NCBI GenBank assembly: GCA_903632075.3
Contig: CAHIKZ030000248.1
Coordinates: 693,501-757,500 of the forward strand
DNA: 64,000 nucleotides
Source: Acanthosepion pharaonis
Lineage: Eukaryota > Mollusca > Cephalopoda > Sepiida > Sepiidae
Direction: 5' to 3'
Below are positions 58,646 to 64,000 of this stretch, piece by piece (position 1 is the stretch's first letter; each line of letters opens with the position of its first letter). The position numbers and the translations under genes were made by a program. The notes under the pieces were generated by a model. The model was not told where the DNA came from and searched no databases. It worked only from the letters and a program-made list of their open reading frames with translations.

Positions 58646-58891
58646 GCTGAACGGATTTTGAAAGCGGAGTCACAAGTCAAAAGGAAACTTTTTGAAAAGT
58701 AAGAAAATTTTACTGTTAAATTGTGATTTGAAAAATATATATTGAACCACGACTCAAATATGAGCCGGTCTAATAATTGATTATTCAAGTAAAAATCACG
58801 GGTTGTAAAAATATTACGGCTGTAAATTGTCTGTTAACTGTCTAAAAAAAAAAAAAAAATTTTCTTTTGCCGAATTCTAAATAAAGTCAGG

Positions 58892-59902
58892 ATGGAGCAA
58901 TTAGTTGAAATGACTAAAATGCTGTGTACAAGCTTGCAACAGCAACAACAACAGCATCAAGAGTTACAACAACAGCAACAAAAACAGCACCAAGACTTAC
59001 AACAACAAATATTGCAACAGCAAAAATGTCTCGAAAAAATTCTGAAACAGGCGACTGGAGAAAGAAAAAATACTGTTTTTTCTGCCGAAGGAATAGCAAA
59101 TTAATTATCCGAATTTATTTATGATCCTGATTCGGGCATTACATTTCCAGCGTACTTTAAACGTTTCGAAACTATATTTACCAAGAGATGTCAACATTGG
59201 TCGGATGAGGAACGAGTAACATTATTAGTCCAGAAACTAGGGACAAACGAGAATAGGAAGTACTCAAACTTGATATTGCCCAGAAAGCCAGAAGAAGTTT
59301 CGTTTGAAGAAACTATAAGTATTCTGTCAAAAATATTTGACGAAAGGAATAGTCTGTTCCACACGCGATACAGATGCCTAAACATTGTTAAAGCAGATGA
59401 CGAGGATTTTGTGACATACGCGGGAACAGTGAACTCTCTGGTTGAACAATTCAAGTTAGAAGAAATAACCAAAGATGTATTCAAGTGCCTAATTTTTCTT
59501 CAAGGACTAACTGATCCTAAATATAAAGAAATTAGGTTGAGAATATTAATAATGGTCAAGCAAGACTCGAAAATAACATTACAAAGGGTGACCGAAGAAG
59601 GCCAACATCTCATAAACGTAAAAAGGGATAATATACAAATTGAGGAGAAAAGTGTTGCTAATGTTCGACATATAAAAACTCGAAAAACTCCAAAAGCCAA
59701 AAAGATAGAAAAATGTGAGACGTGTGGAAAAAATAACCATACCAAAGATACGTGTTGGTACAAAAATAAATTCTGCCAATCGTGTGGAAAAAAAATCATA
59801 CCAAAGACGTGTGTTGGTACAAAAATAAATTCTGCCAATCGTGCGGAAATAAAGGGCATAAATATACGGTTTGCCGAAAGAAAAGAAAATTACAAGATTT
59901 AA
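58892..59902 (+). pseudogene. gag: gag of the LTR retrotransposon
   Basis: Structural protein of the particle that binds the element's RNA. It starts MEQLVEMTKMLCTSL with a glutamine-rich run (about residues 11-50). An in-frame TAA at 59102-59104 cuts it; the same frame then continues with a PDSGITFPAYFKRFE segment and helical Gag core to about 59690. A zinc knuckle CETCGKNNHTKDTC lies at 59714-59755. The following 60 bp unit is tandemly repeated (59721-59780 and 59781-59839, the second one base shorter), which splits the next knuckle between frames. The Gag frame ends at 59902, while the second knuckle CQSCGNKGHKYTVC is in the -1 frame. Confidence 0.85.
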
Positions 59903-60354
59903 GCCTGGTATTATCAGAAAAAGAAATTCAGAAAGGTAAAAATAGAAAGTACGTAGATGTACATATAAATAATCATACAATTACTTTCCTATTGGATTCT
60001 GGTTCAGACATAAGCATCATTGATGAACAAACATGGAAAAATATTGGAAGACCTAAATTATCTAAAACCAAAAAAACCGCTAGAGGGGTTTCAGGAAAGA
60101 AATTAAACTTTATGGGAGAATTAAAGTGCGATATTTCGTTATGTGGCAAGACTGCAAAAATGAAAGTGTATGTAATCCAAGGGATTAATTCATGTCTTTT
60201 TGGAATAGACTGGATAGTACTTTTTGATTTGTTTGAACTCCCGATTAACTCATTTTGCAACGTAATAAACAGTGCAGAAAAACAAAAAAATATTAAAAAT
60301 GAAAAATTCATAAATGAATTAAAAGAAGAATATCCCAGAGTTTTTTTTTTCTGA
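59782..60354 (+). pseudogene. pol: Protease region of pol
   Basis: The -1 frame relative to gag. After the last zinc knuckle (about 59828-59869) it reads YVDVHINNHTITFLLDSGSD, the retropepsin active site with the catalytic aspartate at 59995-59997, and then a CLFGIDW motif (near 60194). It cuts the polyprotein during particle maturation. The frame terminates at 60352-60354, just after a ten-T run (60341-60350) in which one extra base has shifted the reading frame. An A8 run at 59788-59795, with A AAA AAA in the gag frame, is a plausible -1 slippage site. Confidence 0.85.
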
Positions 60355-60707
60355 GGGATTGGGTTTATGTACTAAGACGGAAGTCAAATTTGAACTCAAG
60401 GAAAATGTGAAACCAATTTTCAAACCTAAGAGAAACGTTCCTTTTTCCTCCTTAGACACAATTAATAAGGAATTGGAAAGACTTGAAAAAATGGGAGTGA
60501 TATCTAAAGTTGACCATTCGGATTGGGCCTCGCCCACAGTTTATGTTAAGAAGAAAAACGGAAAAATAAAGAGTGTGCGTAGATTTTTCAACAGGGTTAA
60601 ATGATTGCCTTAAAAATCACAGTTATCCACTACCTTCACCAGAAGATATTTTTTCAAAATTGAATGGTGGGAAGATTTTTTCAAAAAATCGACCTGTCTG
60701 ACGATAC
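60355..60707 (+). pseudogene. pol: Reverse transcriptase N-terminal part, frame-broken
   Basis: Fingers and palm of the RT. From 60359 the frame has ELERLEKMGVISKVDHSDWA and SPTVYVKKKNGKIK, the usual start of a Ty3/gypsy RT. Three more single-base events follow: an extra base near 60566-60572, one in the A run at 60683-60688, and a lost base near 60703. Between them the palm motifs VDFSTGLN (around 60580) and a KIDLSD-type segment (around 60690) can still be recognised in different frames. Confidence 0.8.
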
Positions 60708-62519
60708 TTGCAGATTAAAGTGAGTGACGAATGCTCGAAATATTTGTGTATAAATACACATAAAGGTATTTATAAGCTAAATAGGCTTCCTTTCGGCTTA
60801 AAGGTCGCCCCAGCTTTGTTTCAACAGGTGATGGACACTATGCTGGCAGGCCTTGAGTTTGGAACCGCCTATTTAGATGACATTCTAGTCAAAAGTAAGA
60901 ATGTTCAAGAACATAAAACGCACATCAGAGCGATATTCAAAAGACTAGAAGATTTTGGTTTTAAATTAAGCCACGAGAAGTGTAAATTCTTCATGGAAAG
61001 AATTACATACCTCGGACAGGTGATAGACAGTGAAGGCAGGAAACTGGACCCACAGAGAGCTGATGCAATTAAGAACATGCCTGCACCCGACACAGTTGCG
61101 AAACTACAATCGTTTCTGGGGTTTGCACAATATTATGCAATCTACATACCTAAAATGTATGATTTAAGAGCCCCCCTTAACGAATTGTTAAAAGAAGACA
61201 AGAAATGGTTTTGGTCAAAAGATTGCGAGATGGCTTTTCAGAAAATAAAAAAATGCCTACTCTCAGATCTCGCCTTAGCACATTATGATCCTGAGAAAGA
61301 GATCATTCTGGCAACTGATGCAAGTTTGTACGGAGTGGGTGCTGCACTGCTACACAAATATGAATATGGCACTACTAAACTGATCGCGCACGCGTTGAGG
61401 ACTCTTCTTCCGGCTGAAAAAAATTATAGTCAGATCGAGAAAGAGACTTTGTCGATTGTGTTTGGGGTTAAAAAATACCACCGTTTTTTACATGGTAGAT
61501 CATTTGTACTTCAAACGGACCATAAACAGTTACTTACAATATTTGGAGGTAAAAAAGGCATTCCTACGCATACAGCTAATCGCTTACGGCGATGGGGTGT
61601 AACCCTGCTTAATTACCATTTTAGGATGGAATACGTCAAATCTAAAGAACATGGGCATGCGGATGGATTGTCAAGGCTGATTCCAAAAAATGAAATGTTA
61701 GAAGAGACGGTTATAGAAGCATTAACTGAGGAAAAAGAAATATCAGGTCTCTTGTTGAATACAATCAGGGAATTGCCGGTAACGTTGGACCAAATAAAAA
61801 AAGAAGTGGAAAAAGATCACTATATTGTGAAATTAAGGAACCAGACGAGATGGAACAAAAGACAGAAAAAAGGAACTCAGATTTCACCTTTTTCAATTTG
61901 CGACAACACATTGATGTACGCAGATAGAATTGTTATACCTCAATCTCTACGTATAGATATGCTGAAAGAATTTCATACCGGTCAACCTGGAATGTCTTGG
62001 ATGAAATCACTCATGCATGGTTACGTATACTGGCCAGGAATGGACAAGGATATTGAAGGTTTTGTAAGACTATGTAGAGGTTGTCAATTGGCTGCAAGGG
62101 CACCTCCGGTCAAAATGAATCCTTGGCCGAAAACGGATTTGCCGTGGGCACGTCTATATATAGACTATGCTGGACCAATTAATGGGCACTATTATTTGAT
62201 ATTGGTGGACTCTTTATCGAAATGGCCTGAGGTAGTCAAGTGCAAGCATCCTACATCTAGGAACACCATCAGTGCATTGGATGAAATTTTCAGTCGTTTC
62301 GGGGTTCCCAGAACATTGGTTAGCGACAATGGTATGGAGTTCACAAGTATGGAATTTAAGGATTTCTGTACTGCCTTAGACATTGAACACATAACTACAC
62401 CAGTGTGTCATCCCAGGTCGAATGGTCAAGCCGAGAAATTTGTTGACACTTTTAAACGTGCTTTACGTAAAAAAATAAAGGTATGGACACTGAAGAAAGA
62501 ACTATTCAAAAGTTTTTAG
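60708..62519 (+). CDS. pol: Reverse transcriptase, RNase H and integrase
   Basis: A 603-codon open stretch of pol (internal, no true start). RT: LPFGLKVAPALFQQVMD, then the catalytic YLDD at 60870-60881, then HEKCKFF and YLGQVIDSEG. RNase H: ATDASLYGVGAALL near 61310 with the first acidic residue, then ETLSIVFGVKKYHRFLHG and TDHKQLL. Linker: a chromatin-type HADGLSRL. Integrase: H2C2 zinc domain (EFHTGQPG...CRGC, about 61970-62090) and a D,D35E core with Asp at 62163, Asp at 62325 and Glu at 62433. It makes and inserts cDNA. The frame is lost at 62475-62480 by a missing base in an A-rich run, so the last integrase part is in another frame. Confidence 0.93.
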   Translation: MQIKVSDECSKYLCINTHKGIYKLNRLPFGLKVAPALFQQVMDTMLAGLEFGTAYLDDILVKSKNVQEHKTHIRAIFKRLEDFGFKLSHEKCKFFMERITYLGQVIDSEGRKLDPQRADAIKNMPAPDTVAKLQSFLGFAQYYAIYIPKMYDLRAPLNELLKEDKKWFWSKDCEMAFQKIKKCLLSDLALAHYDPEKEIILATDASLYGVGAALLHKYEYGTTKLIAHALRTLLPAEKNYSQIEKETLSIVFGVKKYHRFLHGRSFVLQTDHKQLLTIFGGKKGIPTHTANRLRRWGVTLLNYHFRMEYVKSKEHGHADGLSRLIPKNEMLEETVIEALTEEKEISGLLLNTIRELPVTLDQIKKEVEKDHYIVKLRNQTRWNKRQKKGTQISPFSICDNTLMYADRIVIPQSLRIDMLKEFHTGQPGMSWMKSLMHGYVYWPGMDKDIEGFVRLCRGCQLAARAPPVKMNPWPKTDLPWARLYIDYAGPINGHYYLILVDSLSKWPEVVKCKHPTSRNTISALDEIFSRFGVPRTLVSDNGMEFTSMEFKDFCTALDIEHITTPVCHPRSNGQAEKFVDTFKRALRKKIKVWTLKKELFKSF

Positions 62520-63070
62520 CAATCTATAGGGTAACTCCTAATGAGAACAACGATGCGAAAATGTCACCGGCGGAAATTATGTTCGCAAGGAAAATTAGAT
62601 CAATTTTCGATAGATTGTTACCCTATCAAAACAAAAAAGTTGCTAAGAAAGAGGAAAAAGTCAACATAAAAAAATACACTTCAGGAGACAAAGTTTTTTT
62701 TTTAAATTTTAAAAGTGGAAAAAGCTATTGGATGGATGGCATAATCCAGAAAAGGATTGGTAAAGTGGTCTACATGATTAAAAGTAAAAAATTTACGTGT
62801 AAAAGAGACATCAATCAGATTAGACCACGATATGGTGAAGAAAGTGAAAAAAGTGAAGAAGAAATTCCGATGGAAGTGTTATGCGATGCTTTTAACATGA
62901 CACTACCCAATAGTGTATTTGAACCTGTATTGTATGGACCAGCCTTACAGGCTGAAAAGTGGAAATTATCTTCGCCAAAAAAGGATCAAATTGTCACTAA
63001 AAGAAGGAGCACACAGGAAAGAAAACTAGTGGAGCGTTTTAGTCCGGATCCAAAAAGAAGACGACATTAG
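62483..63070 (+). pseudogene. pol: Integrase C-terminal part
   Basis: Continues the integrase after the 62475-62480 shift: FLAIYRVTPNENNDAKMSPA and EIMFARKIRSIFDRLLP are the conserved end of the catalytic core. A basic stretch and a beta-rich domain with GDKVFFLNFKSGKSYWMDG and the end VYMIKSKKFTCKRDINQIRP follow, a domain that binds DNA. A polar tail of ~75 residues ends at a TAG (63068-63070). No env frame follows. Confidence 0.88.
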
Positions 63071-63105
63071 AAGCAGAAATTTTCAAAAGGGAGAATTTCA
63101 GCTTC

Positions 63106-63114
63106 GGGGGGAGG
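63106..63114 (+). other. Polypurine tract
   Basis: GGGGGGAGG directly before the 3' LTR. It would prime plus-strand DNA synthesis. Confidence 0.85.
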
Positions 63115-63354
63115 TGTTGTGATGAGATAACCCAACTTCCCCATTCACGATAATGGACGGACTGGTTGCCGATAAAGTACGACCGCAGTCAAGAGTAGGG
63201 GAAAAAAAAGGTCTTCGTTTACTAACGCCATTGCGGTTAGCTTACTCCTGACTCTGTCTCTGTATTTTGATATACCTACATCCGATTATAAAATTATTAT
63301 TGAAAACCACACTCGGGTTTACTTTGTTTATTATATCTTGCACGAGATATAACA
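63115..63354 (+). repeat. 3' LTR (240 bp)
   Basis: Same TG...CA ends as the 5' LTR. It differs by two substitutions (near 63251 and 63271) and three extra bases in the adjoining G and A runs near 63199-63210. Confidence 0.95.
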
Positions 63355-63359
63355 CAAAG
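63355..63359 (+). repeat. Target-site duplication CAAAG (right)
   Basis: Matches 58307-58311. Confidence 0.9.
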
Positions 63360-64000
63360 TCAGAGAAGAAATCGGGATAAGGAAAAAAAAGGGAGTAACG
63401 TTGCTATTTTGATTTATGATTCCAATTCATCACATCTGTTATTGTGTTATAGGAAAAGATATAACTAGTTTATCAAAAAAGAGACAACATGATATATAAC
63501 AAGAAATTACACCCAATAAAGACTCCCACATAGAAGTGAACAGTAAATGATATTGTCTGAGTTTATAATTATCTTGTATTTTTTTTTTATGACCAGCAAT
63601 AAAGAAGTATTTTCAAAACGGCCACCCACTTGACCAAAAAGAAGAAAATGAAAAGCTTTCAGGAACCAGTGCCACTTGGCCAGAAGCAGAAAGGTTACAC
63701 TTGCAGACATATATAAAACAGTGACAGAATGAGAGGAAAGTTCTGATGCCATCCATTACAGAGTATTTCAACCCACACATGGACAAGTTACCAGCTGCAC
63801 TCTAGGGTGCACACATTGGCAAAAGTTGGTAGGAGAGAGTCTAAATTCTCTCCCTGGTTGTAGGGAAAATCTGAGCCACTAGTCTGTCATATTAGAAGTT
63901 GTCCCAGGGGTCACCTACCTACTCACCTTGCAGATAATGCATGTGAATAAATGACCAAATACATTGGAAACAAGATTTGTATCTTCCTTTCTCACTGTGC
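63360..64000. other. Non-coding 3' flank, nothing recognised
   Basis: No supported gene. The minus frame at 63507-63752 has no recognisable motif, although this stretch is less AT-rich than average. Confidence 0.45.

Larger units (their letters stand above)
58312..63354 (+). mobile_element. Ty3/gypsy (Mag-like) LTR retrotransposon, complete
   Basis: A 5043 bp element with both LTRs, CAAAG target duplication, primer binding site, gag, protease, RT, RNase H, integrase and polypurine tract in canonical Ty3/gypsy order. Two CCHC zinc knuckles in Gag with a CWYK spacer, the absence of an env gene and the ~240 bp LTRs fit the Mag-like branch; the clade is inferred. LTR near-identity means recent insertion. 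The coding is broken by one stop and six single-base shifts (see parts), so this copy as written cannot make Gag-Pol without ribosomal recoding or sequence correction. Confidence 0.93.

Noticed and set aside
62483..63070. Separate env-like gene
   Set aside because: The sequence continues the integrase core and C-terminal domain; no signal peptide or membrane segment is present.

Overview
The window reads as an intron-rich, strongly AT-rich animal genome crowded with transposon remnants and long (TA)n/(CA)n microsatellites. Most likely it is a mollusc, and probably a cephalopod. That call is inference: it rests on the mix of Penelope-like, mariner, LINE, SINE and Ty3/gypsy remnants, the chimeric 5S/tRNA SINEs and the low gene density. 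There are no bacterial-type operons, and most long reading frames are translations of repeats.

Only one host gene is supported: the 3' part of a monocarboxylate-transporter-like (SLC16 / major facilitator) gene on the minus strand. Its last two exons are 42880-43728 and 40613-40770. They are joined by a 2.1 kb intron with consensus splice sites and matching phase. The N-terminal exons (first transmembrane helices) are not visible and should lie to the right, beyond a very large intron or outside the window. If so, everything from 43.7 kb rightward is probably intronic.

Region by region: 0-10 kb holds an LTR-like promoter region, a ~520 bp palindrome, three 3' fragments of one LINE family, an inverted pair of Penelope-type ends, a 180 bp tandem duplication and an internally deleted mariner-like copy. 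10-20 kb holds a 5S/tRNA SINE, a 190 bp tandem repeat, a hAT-like non-autonomous element and a short mariner-like element nested between microsatellites. 20-36 kb is very AT-rich, with fold-back repeats and three palindromes bounded by (TA)n arrays; 26-33.8 kb has almost no recognisable content. 36-40 kb has degenerate tandem repeats and a perfect-looking long hairpin. 43.8-50.2 kb is a nested transposon cluster: a mariner-like 5' end, two Penelope-like 3' ends arranged head to head around a broken mariner transposase, a candidate hammerhead ribozyme downstream of one Penelope end, and a LINE fragment. 50.8-51.5 kb is a pogo-like element with TA target duplication, and 53.7 kb carries a second 5S-headed SINE.

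The best-preserved element is a complete Ty3/gypsy (Mag-like) LTR retrotransposon at 58312-63354. It has two nearly identical LTRs, a CAAAG target-site duplication, a primer binding site, a polypurine tract, and gag-protease-RT-RNaseH-integrase coding. Its coding is interrupted by one stop and several single-base shifts, nearly all in homopolymers. This suggests either very recent decay or uncorrected sequencing errors.

The most interesting signals are (1) the hammerhead-ribozyme-like fold at 47592-47633, (2) a recurring class of palindromes that sit between (TA)n arrays and carry a CTGANGA...GAA core, and (3) SINEs with a fused 5S rRNA-like plus tRNA-like head.
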